This document shows positions 16,165-24,221 of a stretch of DNA of 40,233 nucleotides, piece by piece; the first letter of the stretch is position 1, and every line of letters begins with the position of its first letter. The notes beneath the pieces were generated by a model, which saw only the letters and a program-made list of their open reading frames with translations, was not told the DNA's origin and searched no databases. Origin of the DNA: Actinomycetota bacterium (GTDB lineage: Bacteria > Actinomycetota > Aquicultoria > Aquicultorales > Aquicultoraceae); NCBI GenBank assembly GCA_030018005.1, contig JASEGT010000002.1:1-40233 (forward strand), written 5' to 3'. Position numbers and translations under genes: made by a program.

Positions 16165-17367
16165 ATGCGGCCAAGGGTTTTAAATATCGATTCGGTCGAA
16201 TCTGTACGCGAGGCGCTGAAGATGATGCGGGTGTCGCCGGAGGGCATCGATATCATGTCTCCGAAGGGGATACACCGGCTGGTCAAGATTACCGGTATCG
16301 ACTGCAGGGCGGCAAACATAATCAAGCAGGAGATGCTGGCCCGAGGCGGCGAAGCCGCGGCACCGTATGAGCTCTACATGCTCGATGCCAGAAAAATCGA
16401 CATGATTCTGATGGGTACGGCCAAGCAGTTCGAGGTGCTGCTCGACAAGCTTTCAAGACAACCATTCGGTCTGGCGGCGCTCGCCGAAGACATCAAGAAA
16501 ACGCTCGAAAGCTATACAAAAAAATCCCCCATGTTGCACGCCGGCCGGTTTGCGCTGGAGTTGGCGTCGCGGACGCATATCATGGGCATCCTCAACATAA
16601 CACCCGACTCTTTCTCCGACGGAGGACGTTATTTCAGCTTGGAAGACGCGCTTGCGCAAGCGAAGCGAATGGTGAGCGAAGGGGCTGACATCATCGACGT
16701 CGGTGGTGAGTCGACGCGTCCGGGAGCGGCGGAGGTGGGGCTCGATGAAGAGCTGAAGCGAGTCGTTCCGCTGATAGAGCGGTTATCCGCCGAACTCGAT
16801 GTCCCGATATCGATCGATACATATAAACCCGAAGTCGCGAGGAGCGCGCTCGATGCGGGAGCATCGCTCATCAACGATATAAGCGGGCTTCGCGACGCGG
16901 TGATGATAGAGTTGGCGGCTGAGCGAAACGTCCCGGTTGTCATAATGCACATGATGGGCATGCCCAAAGATATGCAGCAAGACCCGGTCTACGGAGATGT
17001 CGTCGCCGAGGTCATCGATTGGCTCGACGGTCAGGCGCGCCAAGCGATGGCGGCCGGCGTGGCCGAGCATAATATCGTGGTCGATCCGGGTATCGGTTTC
17101 GGCAAGACCCTTGAGCACAACCTGGAGCTATTGCGGCGTTTATCTGAATTCAAGAGCTTGGGTTTTCCGATTCTTATCGGCACGTCGCGAAAGGCGTTTA
17201 TCGGCAAGATACTCAATGCGCCGGCGGAAGAGCGCCTCGAGGGGACGCTCGCAACCATCGCCTACGCAATATCCAAAGGCGCGGGCATAGTCCGGGTCCA
17301 TGATGTTAAAGAGGTACGCCGGGTGGTGGCTGTCGTAGACGCTATAGCCGGCGGAGCGGGTTCGTGA
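16165..17367 (+). CDS. folP: Dihydropteroate synthase with extra N-terminal domain
   Basis: 400 residues from ATG 16165 (AAGGAGG at 16148-16154). The C-terminal part (about 125-400) is a complete DHPS TIM barrel: MGILNITPDSFSDGG, then DVGGESTRPGA and DPGIGFGKT. It condenses pABA with 6-hydroxymethyl-dihydropterin diphosphate. Residues 1-122 form an additional domain (RVLNIDSVESVREALKMM near the start, RAANIIKQEMLARGGEAA in the middle) that I recall from some clostridial and deltaproteobacterial FolP proteins, with no known function. The usual DHPS is about 280 residues. Confidence 0.93.
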   Translation: MRPRVLNIDSVESVREALKMMRVSPEGIDIMSPKGIHRLVKITGIDCRAANIIKQEMLARGGEAAAPYELYMLDARKIDMILMGTAKQFEVLLDKLSRQPFGLAALAEDIKKTLESYTKKSPMLHAGRFALELASRTHIMGILNITPDSFSDGGRYFSLEDALAQAKRMVSEGADIIDVGGESTRPGAAEVGLDEELKRVVPLIERLSAELDVPISIDTYKPEVARSALDAGASLINDISGLRDAVMIELAAERNVPVVIMHMMGMPKDMQQDPVYGDVVAEVIDWLDGQARQAMAAGVAEHNIVVDPGIGFGKTLEHNLELLRRLSEFKSLGFPILIGTSRKAFIGKILNAPAEERLEGTLATIAYAISKGAGIVRVHDVKEVRRVVAVVDAIAGGAGS

Positions 17368-17861
17368 CCGAGACAATCGAAGCCTATCTTAGTCTAGGCT
17401 CTAACCTGGGAGACCGTCGTCGCAACCTCAAAGAGGCACTCAGAATGATTGGGGAGACCGACTGTGTTTCCGTCGAGAAAGTATCTCCGCTCTACGAGAC
17501 GGGCGCGGTAGGCGGCGTCGAGCAGGGCGATTTTTATAACATGGTCGCTCGTCTTGCGACGAGCTTGTCCCCGCGAGAGCTGCTTCATATGGCACATCGA
17601 GTCGAGGAACGGCTCCACAGAGTTCGGGGCGAGCGCTGGGGTCCGAGAACCATCGATGTCGATATTCTCCTCTATGGGGAGGTCTCGATTGCCGAGAGTG
17701 ATTTGGTCATTCCTCATCCGGAGATGGAGAACCGGGCGTTCGTGCTGGCGCCGCTTTGCGATATCGCACCGCTGCTGGTCTTGCCGAGCGGGCGCACGGT
17801 AAGTGAGCGACTCGCTGGAATCGAAGGTCAAGTGGTCAAAATAATTGGCAGTTTGGATTGA
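17364..17861 (+). CDS. folK: 2-amino-4-hydroxy-6-hydroxymethyldihydropteridine pyrophosphokinase
   Basis: 165 residues from GTG 17364, overlapping the folP stop by 4 nt (GTGA), so translation is coupled. It activates the pterin for FolP. The HPPK signature is clear: LSLGSNLGDRRRNL near the N-terminus, RVRGERWGPRTIDVDILLYG in the ATP/Mg site, and IPHPEMENRAFVLAPLCDI. A separate folB aldolase gene is missing from the operon; no extra domain is fused here to supply it. Confidence 0.95.
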   Translation: MTETIEAYLSLGSNLGDRRRNLKEALRMIGETDCVSVEKVSPLYETGAVGGVEQGDFYNMVARLATSLSPRELLHMAHRVEERLHRVRGERWGPRTIDVDILLYGEVSIAESDLVIPHPEMENRAFVLAPLCDIAPLLVLPSGRTVSERLAGIEGQVVKIIGSLD

Positions 17862-17878
17862 TGGCGCTATAATTGGCA
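17841..17878 (+). promoter_or_regulatory. nadABC promoter with flanking direct repeats
   Basis: TTGGCA (17845-17850), a 17-nt spacer and a perfect TATAAT (17868-17873) overlap the end of folK. The 10-mer ATAATTGGCA occurs exactly at 17841-17850 and again at 17869-17878, covering the -35 and -10, with a 28-bp period. The promoter call is strong; an operator role for the repeats is inference. Confidence 0.7.
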
Positions 17879-17921
17879 AAGCAAGGGCGTGAATAAATAA
17901 AAGCAAGAGGTGTTATCTGTC

Positions 17922-18833
17922 TTGGATTGCAGTGACAATTTGGTAAACGAGATTCTCAGGCTGAAAAAAGAGAGGAACGCGATAATTCTGGCCCACAACT
18001 ACCAGATAGGTGAGGTTCAGGACATAGCCGATTTTGTCGGTGATTCCCTCGGGTTAAGTCAGCAGGCGTCCGCTACCGACGCCGATGTAATCGTCTTCTG
18101 CGGCGTTCATTTTATGGCCGAGACTGCGGCGATTCTTTCGCCTCAAAAGACGGTGCTATTGCCGGATATCGATGCCGGGTGCCCGATGGCCGATATGGTG
18201 ACGGTGGACAAGTTGAGAGAGCTCAAGGCCGAGCATCCGGGGGTGCCGGTCGTCACTTATGTCAATTCCAGCGCCGAGGTCAAGGCCGAAAGCGATTACT
18301 GTTGCACCTCGGCTAATGCCATAAAAGTCGTCAACGCAGTCGATTCCGATGAGATTATCTTTACGCCCGACCAACATCTCGGGCATTATGTTTCGACGCA
18401 GACGACGAAGAAGATAATCCTATGGAACGGTTTTTGTCCTACCCATCGCCGGATTACCGCCCAGTCCATCACCGCGCGCAAAGAGACGCACCCGAACGCT
18501 AAGATAGTCGTTCATCCCGAGTGCATGGAGGAGGTCATCGCGCTTGCCGATGCGGTGGGGAGCACTGAGGGCATACTCCGTTATGTCAAGGCGTCGAGTG
18601 ACAAGGAATTCATCATCGGCACCGAGATGGGGATAATCCATCGCCTGGAGAAGGAAAATCCGGGCAAGATATTTTATACAGGCTCCGAACGTTCGGTTTG
18701 CCCGAATATGAAGCGGATAACTCTGGAAAAAGTTTTATGGTCGCTCCAGGACATGGAATATGTCATAACAGTTCCGGAGGATATCGCGGCAAAGGCAAAA
18801 CGAGCTATCGACCGGATGCTTGAGATAGTCTAG
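17922..18833 (+). CDS. nadA: Quinolinate synthase
   Basis: 303 residues from TTG 17922, chosen because AGAGGTG (17906-17912) lies about 9 nt upstream; GTG 17910 is possible but has no site. A [4Fe-4S] enzyme that condenses iminoaspartate with dihydroxyacetone phosphate to quinolinate. The three cluster cysteines fit C87 (DAGCPMAD), C172 (NGFCPTHRR) and C260 (SVCPNMKRI). HNYQ near 25 and CGVHFMAETA (60-69) are also typical. An oxygen-sensitive cluster fits an anaerobe but does not prove one. Confidence 0.96.
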   Translation: MDCSDNLVNEILRLKKERNAIILAHNYQIGEVQDIADFVGDSLGLSQQASATDADVIVFCGVHFMAETAAILSPQKTVLLPDIDAGCPMADMVTVDKLRELKAEHPGVPVVTYVNSSAEVKAESDYCCTSANAIKVVNAVDSDEIIFTPDQHLGHYVSTQTTKKIILWNGFCPTHRRITAQSITARKETHPNAKIVVHPECMEEVIALADAVGSTEGILRYVKASSDKEFIIGTEMGIIHRLEKENPGKIFYTGSERSVCPNMKRITLEKVLWSLQDMEYVITVPEDIAAKAKRAIDRMLEIV

Positions 18834-18898
18834 CTGTTCTGGTTTTAGCCGGCGACCCGCGCTGCTCGCGCATAATCATCGTTGAGAAGTTTGCGAAC

Positions 18899-20506
18899 AT
18901 GATTCCCAGATATTTAGTAAATTACGATACGGATAATATTGAAAAGGTCTTCACCGATGCGGTGGTTGTCGGAAGCGGCATCGCGGGCTTGACGGCTGCG
19001 CTTGAAATCTCGAAACAGTTCGACGTAGCGGTTGTCACCAAGAGCGAACTCAAAGAGACGGCCACCTGGTATGCCCAAGGTGGTGTCGCTACTGCGGTGA
19101 GCCAGGAAGACTCTCCTAGGCTCCACTTTAGGGATACGCTGGAGGCCGGAGCCGGTCTCTGTGATCGGGAGGCCGTAAGCGTTCTGGTGAGCGAAGGTCC
19201 CGATCGCATCGGAGACTTGATTCGCATGGGTGCGAAGTTTGATTGGCAGGGCGACCGCATCGGCTTGTCCAGAGAGGGGGGACACTCGCTGGCGCGGGTG
19301 CTCCATTCGGGCGATTCGACCGGAAGCGAGATAGAGGCCACTCTGATTCGGACCGCCAACGCCTGGCAGAGCGTTCAGGTCTTCGAGCACCGGTTCTCCG
19401 TAGACTTGCTGGTAGATAAAGGGCGCTGTGTCGGGGTGCTTACCCTTGATGAGCTCACAGGACGAATGGTCGCCCATTTCGCCAAAGCTGTGATCCTGGC
19501 GACCGGCGGCGCGGGGCAGTTGTATTCAGTGACGACCAACCCGACGATATCGACGGGTGACGGAATAGCGATGGCATACCGCGCGGGAGCGGTCCTGGCC
19601 GATATGGAGTTTATTCAGTTCCACCCAACCGCGCTCGACCGTGATGCGATGCCGAGGTTTCTAATAACCGAGGCCTTACGCGGCGAAGGGGCTTATCTTA
19701 GAGACTGCAACGGCGAGCGCTTTATGGTCGGCAGGCACCCGCTTGCCGAGCTGGCACCGCGAGATGTCGTGACCAGAGAGATGGTCCAGGTCATGGAGCG
19801 TTGTCACGACAAACCGGTCTATCTTGACGCTACACATATACCGGAATCGATACTGCGGGAGCGCTACCCCAATATCTGGAGCCATTGCCGGGAGTTAGGC
19901 ATAGATATTTCGAAGGATTTAATACCGGTGCGGCCGGCGGCGCATTATACGGTTGGCGGGGTTCGAACCGACCTCAATGGCGAGACCAACATCGCGGGTC
20001 TCTACGCTACCGGCGAGACCTCCTGCACGGGCGTGCACGGCGCAAACCGGCTGGCGAGCAACTCGCTCCTGGAGGGGTTGGTCTTTAGTAAACGCATCTC
20101 GATGTCGGTCATGCGAAAGCTTGCGGCCGAAGAGGACCAGCTGGTCGAAGACAAAAGGTTCGAATATAGCGCGGACAAACCTGAGAGCGATATCGATATC
20201 GCCGCGGAGCGGAGTTGGCTCCAAAAGCTGATGACCGATTACGCCGGGGTAGTCCGCAACGAAGAGGGCCTCTTGTTCGCACTCTCCGAGGTCAACAGAA
20301 AAGACGACATTCTTAAAGCCGGTTTTATGGACCCGGCTGGGTTCGAGCTTCAAAATATGTTGTGTATTGCGGGTTTGCTGATAAAATCGGCGCTCGCGCG
20401 CAAGGAGTCGCGCGGGGTTCATTACCGGGACGATTACCCCGAGCCGAGTGACCGCTGGTTGATACATCTTGAAAATCGCTATACGGAGGATATGGTTGCC
20501 GGATAA
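18899..20506 (+). CDS. nadB: L-aspartate oxidase
   Basis: 535 residues from ATG 18899. A flavoenzyme making iminoaspartate for NadA, with O2 or fumarate as acceptor. The FAD dinucleotide fold is VVVGSGIAGLTAALE near residue 22. ATGGAGQLY and FHPTAL follow, and the active-site region near RPAAHYTVGGV is intact, then GANRLASNSLLEGLVF. The C-terminal helical domain is complete. The ribosome site is weak (GAGAAG), perhaps relying on readthrough from nadA 65 nt upstream. It overlaps nadC by 11 nt. Confidence 0.96.
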   Translation: MIPRYLVNYDTDNIEKVFTDAVVVGSGIAGLTAALEISKQFDVAVVTKSELKETATWYAQGGVATAVSQEDSPRLHFRDTLEAGAGLCDREAVSVLVSEGPDRIGDLIRMGAKFDWQGDRIGLSREGGHSLARVLHSGDSTGSEIEATLIRTANAWQSVQVFEHRFSVDLLVDKGRCVGVLTLDELTGRMVAHFAKAVILATGGAGQLYSVTTNPTISTGDGIAMAYRAGAVLADMEFIQFHPTALDRDAMPRFLITEALRGEGAYLRDCNGERFMVGRHPLAELAPRDVVTREMVQVMERCHDKPVYLDATHIPESILRERYPNIWSHCRELGIDISKDLIPVRPAAHYTVGGVRTDLNGETNIAGLYATGETSCTGVHGANRLASNSLLEGLVFSKRISMSVMRKLAAEEDQLVEDKRFEYSADKPESDIDIAAERSWLQKLMTDYAGVVRNEEGLLFALSEVNRKDDILKAGFMDPAGFELQNMLCIAGLLIKSALARKESRGVHYRDDYPEPSDRWLIHLENRYTEDMVAG

Positions 20507-21344
20507 TCATCTGATGGAGCGGGAAATCGAAATAGCTGTGGTGCGCGCGCTCGAGGAGGACCTTGGTGAGGCCGGGGACGTCACGTCGAAAGCGACCATC
20601 GGAGCCGGACTTATAGTGCGCGCGGAGATTATGGTCAAAAGCCCGGGAGTGATTGCCGGACTGGCCGTGGCGAAACGGACGTTCACCTATCTCGATGACA
20701 CGCTCGTGTTTAACTCTTTCTTCGATGACGGGGCGGTGGTCGAGGCGGGCACCAGGATTGCCGAGGTGTCGGGGGATGCATTGGCGGTGCTGGCCGGTGA
20801 GCGGACCGCGCTCAACTTTCTGCAGCACCTCTCCGGTATCGCGACCGAGACCGCCAAGTACGTGAAGGCTCTTGAGGGAACCGGCGTCGACCTCTTGGAC
20901 ACGCGAAAGACTACCCCGGGGCTGCGCTATCTCGATAAGTATGCCGCGCGAACCGGCGGCGCGCGTAATCACCGGTTCGGCCTCTTCGACCAGATACTCA
21001 TCAAAGACAATCATATCGGGGTCACTCGGGATATCAAAGAGGCTGTGCGTAAGGCCCGCGACGCATACCCGAACCTTATCGTCGAGGTCGAAGCAGAGAC
21101 CTTGGACGAGGTGCGGGCAGCGGTTGAGGCGCGAGCCGACATCATCCTCCTTGATAATATGGACACGGCGCTCTTAAGGGAGGCGGTGGCGCTCATCGGA
21201 GACCGGGCACTAAAGGAGGCTTCCGGCGGTATTACGCTGGCAAATATCGCCGTTGTCGCCGCGACCGGTGTCGACCGCATCTCGGTCGGGGCGATAACAC
21301 AAGCGGCGAGGCCACTCGATATATCGCTTGAGGTCGTCGGGTAG
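20496..21344 (+). CDS. nadC: Nicotinate-nucleotide pyrophosphorylase (carboxylating)
   Basis: 282 residues. TTG 20496 is chosen because GGAGGA (20485-20490) lies 5 nt upstream; the in-frame TTG at 20469 lacks a site. It converts quinolinate plus PRPP to nicotinate mononucleotide. Family motifs: EDLGEAGDVTS (N-terminal), ERTALNFLQHLSGIAT, DTRKTTPGLR with KYAARTGGARNHRFGL, and IKDNHIG. Length is as expected. Coupled to nadB, it completes the de novo NAD pathway in this operon. Confidence 0.96.
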   Translation: MPDNHLMEREIEIAVVRALEEDLGEAGDVTSKATIGAGLIVRAEIMVKSPGVIAGLAVAKRTFTYLDDTLVFNSFFDDGAVVEAGTRIAEVSGDALAVLAGERTALNFLQHLSGIATETAKYVKALEGTGVDLLDTRKTTPGLRYLDKYAARTGGARNHRFGLFDQILIKDNHIGVTRDIKEAVRKARDAYPNLIVEVEAETLDEVRAAVEARADIILLDNMDTALLREAVALIGDRALKEASGGITLANIAVVAATGVDRISVGAITQAARPLDISLEVVG

Positions 21345-21486
21345 TCGCCGCGTCGGTTGAAGCCGCATTTGCCCGATAGCACCCTTGTGTTTCCAGAGCG
21401 GCTCCACTTTAATATGTACAGAGCCCCATTTCGGCCGGTCTGGTTTGGCGGTCGTAGGTAAAGATATTGATTAAGAGGCTGTGGAG

Positions 21487-22137
21487 TTGAACGAAGCCCA
21501 GATACTGGATTTTCTAATCCGCTATTTCGATATATACGGGTATTATATTGTCTTTTTACTGCTACTGCTGGAGAACTTTTTCGTAATAGGTCTGGTGGTA
21601 CCGGGGGAGACGGTCCTGTTACTGGCAGCGTTTGTCGCCGCCCAAGGAAACCTCAGCATCACCTACGTCATCATCACAGCTGCGGTAGCCGCGATTCTCG
21701 GGAATATCACGGGATATGTAATCGGCCGAAAAGGAGGCCGCCCGTTCATCAAGCGGTATGGCGGCCGCCTGGTATCGCCGGAAAGAATCGACGCGGCTGA
21801 GGAGTATTTCGCGATCCACGGCCCCAAAACGGTCTTTATCGGAAGGTTCGCGGCTGGGGTTAGGGTCTTTGTGCCGCTCATAGCCGGTGCCTCCAAGATG
21901 AATTTCGGGAAGTTTCTCGTCTACACCATAGCCGCTGTCGTCTCATGGACGGTTGGAATCGGTTTGCTGGGGTTTTTTTTCGGACAGAATTGGCGGCTGC
22001 TCAGCAAGCTCGTCGGCAACTTCAGCCTCATCGTTCTAGCGGCGGTAATCGTATTGATCTCGCTATATATCTTAAGGAGGAGACGTGGTCGAGCAGACCA
22101 AAGAACAAGCGGTGATAGCGACGCTCAAGGAGCATAA
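21487..22137 (+). CDS. DedA-family membrane protein
   Basis: 216 residues from TTG 21487 (AAGAGG at 21473-21478, 8 nt spacing; GTG 21481 would be too close). DedA/SNARE-associated (VTT) proteins move or scramble undecaprenyl phosphate or phospholipids. Visible family features: VVPGETVLLLAAFVA, a re-entrant-type GNITGYVIGRKGG, and GRFAAGVRVFVPLIAG with the conserved R of the second half. Several TM segments lie at about 15-35, 40-60, 130-150 and 170-195. The stop lies 53 nt inside birA. The substrate cannot be read from sequence. Confidence 0.9.
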   Translation: MNEAQILDFLIRYFDIYGYYIVFLLLLLENFFVIGLVVPGETVLLLAAFVAAQGNLSITYVIITAAVAAILGNITGYVIGRKGGRPFIKRYGGRLVSPERIDAAEEYFAIHGPKTVFIGRFAAGVRVFVPLIAGASKMNFGKFLVYTIAAVVSWTVGIGLLGFFFGQNWRLLSKLVGNFSLIVLAAVIVLISLYILRRRRGRADQRTSGDSDAQGA

Positions 22138-23065
22138 AGACCGATACGTCTCCGGGCAGGAGCTCGCCGCCCGCGCGGCGGTTTCACGCGCGGCGATTTG
22201 GAAGCAGGTTGAGGGTCTGCGGGCTAAAGGCTATGTGATTGAGGCGGCCCCAAGGCGCGGCTACCGGCTTGTCTTCTCTCCTGACCTTCTCATACCGGAG
22301 GAGCTTGTGGCACTCATCAGAACCGAGACCATAGGCCATAGAATAGTCCACCGCGAGGAGGTCGACTCCACGAACGACCTCGCCAAGGAATTGGCCCAAG
22401 AGGGGGCTCCGGAGGGGACCGTCGTCATTGCCGAAGAGCAGAAGGCCGGCCGGGGGCGGCTCGAGCGGAGCTGGGCCTCGCCGCGCGGCGGCATCTGGCT
22501 CTCGGTCATCTTGCGCCCGGCATTAGCGCCGCTCGAAGCGACCCGCTTTACATTGTTGGCCGCTGTGGCCGTCGCGAAGGCTATCGAAACGCTCGGTATA
22601 ACCCCGGAAATCAAGTGGCCGAACGACGTTTTAATAGGAGGCCGTAAGGTCTGCGGTATACTGCTGGAGCTTAGCGCCCAAGCGGACCGTATCGAGCACC
22701 TGGTCATCGGATTCGGCATCAACGCCAACATCACGCAGCGTGATATCCCGGTTGAAGCGCGAGAGCGCGCGACCAGCCTTGCCGATGTGCTCGGCCGTGA
22801 TATAGCGCGGGCAGCCTTTGTAGCGACGCTCTTCTCGGTTCTCGAACAAGAGTATCGTCGTCTCCTCGACGGCGATTGGGAAGGTATCCTCTCCGACTGG
22901 ATACACCGCTGCAACATGGTCAACAAGCATATCGTGCTCGATACGCTCCACGGTGTCGAGGAGGGCGTCTTCGCGGGCGTCGATGATTTCGGGGCCATTC
23001 GTTTACGCCAGGCGGACGGCGAGGTCCAGACCTTTGCCGCCGGTGATGTCACGGTTAAAGTATAA
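22085..23065 (+). CDS. birA: Bifunctional biotin-protein ligase / biotin repressor
   Basis: 326 residues from GTG 22085 with AAGGAGGAG at 22074-22082, starting inside the DedA gene. The N-terminal winged HTH (1-65; RAAVSRAAIWKQVEGLRAKGY) is followed by the ligase domain: EVDSTNDLAKEL, the biotinyl-AMP loop AGRGRLERSW, KWPNDVLIGGRKVCGILLE, GFGINAN. A C-terminal SH3-like domain (about 280-326) is present. It attaches biotin to carrier proteins. The HTH plus a perfect operator in front of bioY show that it is also the repressor. Confidence 0.96.
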   Translation: MVEQTKEQAVIATLKEHKDRYVSGQELAARAAVSRAAIWKQVEGLRAKGYVIEAAPRRGYRLVFSPDLLIPEELVALIRTETIGHRIVHREEVDSTNDLAKELAQEGAPEGTVVIAEEQKAGRGRLERSWASPRGGIWLSVILRPALAPLEATRFTLLAAVAVAKAIETLGITPEIKWPNDVLIGGRKVCGILLELSAQADRIEHLVIGFGINANITQRDIPVEARERATSLADVLGRDIARAAFVATLFSVLEQEYRRLLDGDWEGILSDWIHRCNMVNKHIVLDTLHGVEEGVFAGVDDFGAIRLRQADGEVQTFAAGDVTVKV

Positions 23066-23070
23066 GATGC

Positions 23071-23099
23071 TTGACTTGGCGGGCGCTCCTTCATATAAT
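23071..23099 (+). promoter_or_regulatory. SigmaA promoter of bioY
   Basis: TTGACT (23071-23076), a 17-nt spacer, perfect TATAAT (23094-23099). It begins 5 nt after the birA stop, and the BirA operator begins at the end of the -10. Confidence 0.8.
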
Positions 23100-23131
23100 T
23101 GTAAACCAATGTGATATAGTAGGTTTACAAT
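23098..23131 (+). promoter_or_regulatory. BirA operator (biotin repressor site)
   Basis: Perfect 10-bp arms ATTGTAAACC (23098-23107) and GGTTTACAAT (23122-23131) with a 14-nt spacer match the known BirA box TTGTAAACC-N(14-16)-GGTTTACAA. It overlaps the end of the -10 and the transcription start of bioY, so holo-BirA bound to biotinyl-AMP would block initiation. Confidence 0.93.
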
Positions 23132-23147
23132 AAGGAGTTGATTTATT

Positions 23148-23678
23148 TTGAACGTCTCTCTAATGGCGAAAGCCGCGCTTATCGCGGCGCTTACCGCCGC
23201 GACGGCCATCGTCGCAATTCCTATCGGGTCGGTCCCCGTCACCCTGCAAGTCTTTTTTGTATTGCTCGCGGGCTTAGTACTCGGACCGGTATACGGAGCG
23301 CTCAGCATGATAGTCTATATGCTCTTGGGCATCGTCGGCCTGCCTGTTTTCGCCGGCGGGGCGGCGGGAATCGGTGTGGTTGTCGGACCGAGCGGGGGAT
23401 ATCTGTTCGGCTTCATCCTGGCGGCTGTCGTAATCGGCATCATAGGCTTGCGAGGGAAAAACTCCATATCGCAGCTGGCTATTGCGATGGGAGCGGGCAT
23501 CGCTGTCATTTACGTTCTCGGTGTCGCACAGCTGTCTCTCGTGACCGGCATGTCGCTCGTGCAGGCGGTTCTCGCTGGCGCCGCGCCTTTTATAGTCTTT
23601 GACGTTATAAAAGCGGTCGCCGCGGTGGCAGTCGCGAGGAGGATCGGTCTTGCGAACGGTAGGTCGACCAGCCGATAA
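23148..23678 (+). CDS. bioY: Biotin transporter BioY (ECF S component)
   Basis: 176 residues from TTG 23148 with AAGGAG at 23132-23137. Six hydrophobic segments. BioY signatures: IPIGSVPVTLQVFFVLLAGLVLGPVYGALSMI split over helices 1-3, then GLPVFAGG and GPSGGYLFGF. It takes up biotin, alone or with an ECF module encoded elsewhere. No bioA/B/D/F genes are nearby. Control by BirA is shown by the operator directly upstream. Its last codons contain the ribosome site of the next gene. Confidence 0.95.
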   Translation: MNVSLMAKAALIAALTAATAIVAIPIGSVPVTLQVFFVLLAGLVLGPVYGALSMIVYMLLGIVGLPVFAGGAAGIGVVVGPSGGYLFGFILAAVVIGIIGLRGKNSISQLAIAMGAGIAVIYVLGVAQLSLVTGMSLVQAVLAGAAPFIVFDVIKAVAAVAVARRIGLANGRSTSR

Positions 23679-24069
23679 CAATACCATCAAGCTCCGGGCT
23701 CACCATCTCTTCTGTGTATATATGTTCTTGGGCGATGGCTACGATAGAGCTTTTACCGATAACATGGAGCGCATCGCCGGAATTTGCTCTTCTCCTGCGC
23801 GCACGGTCTTTTTTGTTGAGGGTGTGGATGATGTCTGTTCAGCGTGTCCTTTTAGCGACGGTGTTACCTGCCAAAAAGCCGGAAGAGATGTAGCCGCGAT
23901 GGATGCCGCGGCCGAGGAGGCTCTCGGCATCGAGCCGGGCCAGCTTTATATCGCCCATATCATGCGTGCTCGCGTTGCGGAAGCGATTCGCTCGGGTAAG
24001 TATATCGGCGTATGCAATGGTTGCTCATGGTTTGAGGGTCACTGCAGGCCGCTCATCGATAGCCTTTAG
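23650..24069 (+). CDS. DUF1284 cysteine-rich protein coupled to bioY
   Basis: 139 residues from TTG 23650 with GAGGAGGA at 23636-23643, overlapping bioY by 29 nt. The signature IKLRAHHLFCVYMFLGDGY at about 13-31 identifies the DUF1284 family. Cysteine groups are HHLFC, VCSACPFSDGVTC (around 62-74) and GVCNGCSWFEGHC near the end, which suggests a metal or Fe-S centre. There is no signal peptide. Function is unknown. Coupling to bioY puts it under the BirA operator, hinting at a link with biotin or its carrier enzymes; this is inference from context only. Confidence 0.8.
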   Translation: MRTVGRPADNNTIKLRAHHLFCVYMFLGDGYDRAFTDNMERIAGICSSPARTVFFVEGVDDVCSACPFSDGVTCQKAGRDVAAMDAAAEEALGIEPGQLYIAHIMRARVAEAIRSGKYIGVCNGCSWFEGHCRPLIDSL

Positions 24070-24130
24070 GTGCCGCGCTTAAAAGCCCTAGAGTTTCGCG
24101 GTCACTTAGAAATATAGATTTGTTAAAATA

Positions 24131-24200
24131 ATGACATTTTCGAAGCGATATATTATATTCGAATTAATGCTAAGTATATTTCGAGATTATTCGAGATTAT
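24131..24200 (+). promoter_or_regulatory. Nitroreductase promoter with TTCGAR repeats
   Basis: ATGACA (24131-24136), a 17-nt spacer and TATATT (24154-24159) form a good sigmaA promoter. TTCGAA occurs at 24139-24144 and 24158-24163. TCGAGATTAT is repeated in tandem at 24181-24190 and 24191-24200, giving four TTCGAR copies around and after the promoter. These may be operator half-sites. Confidence 0.5.
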
Positions 24201-24221
24201 AGATTATCTTAAGGGCGACCT

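Noticed and set aside
23671-23678. GCCGATAA at the end of bioY
   Set aside because: It is made by the last codons and stop of bioY, and no -35 lies at the right distance; the next gene is coupled to bioY.
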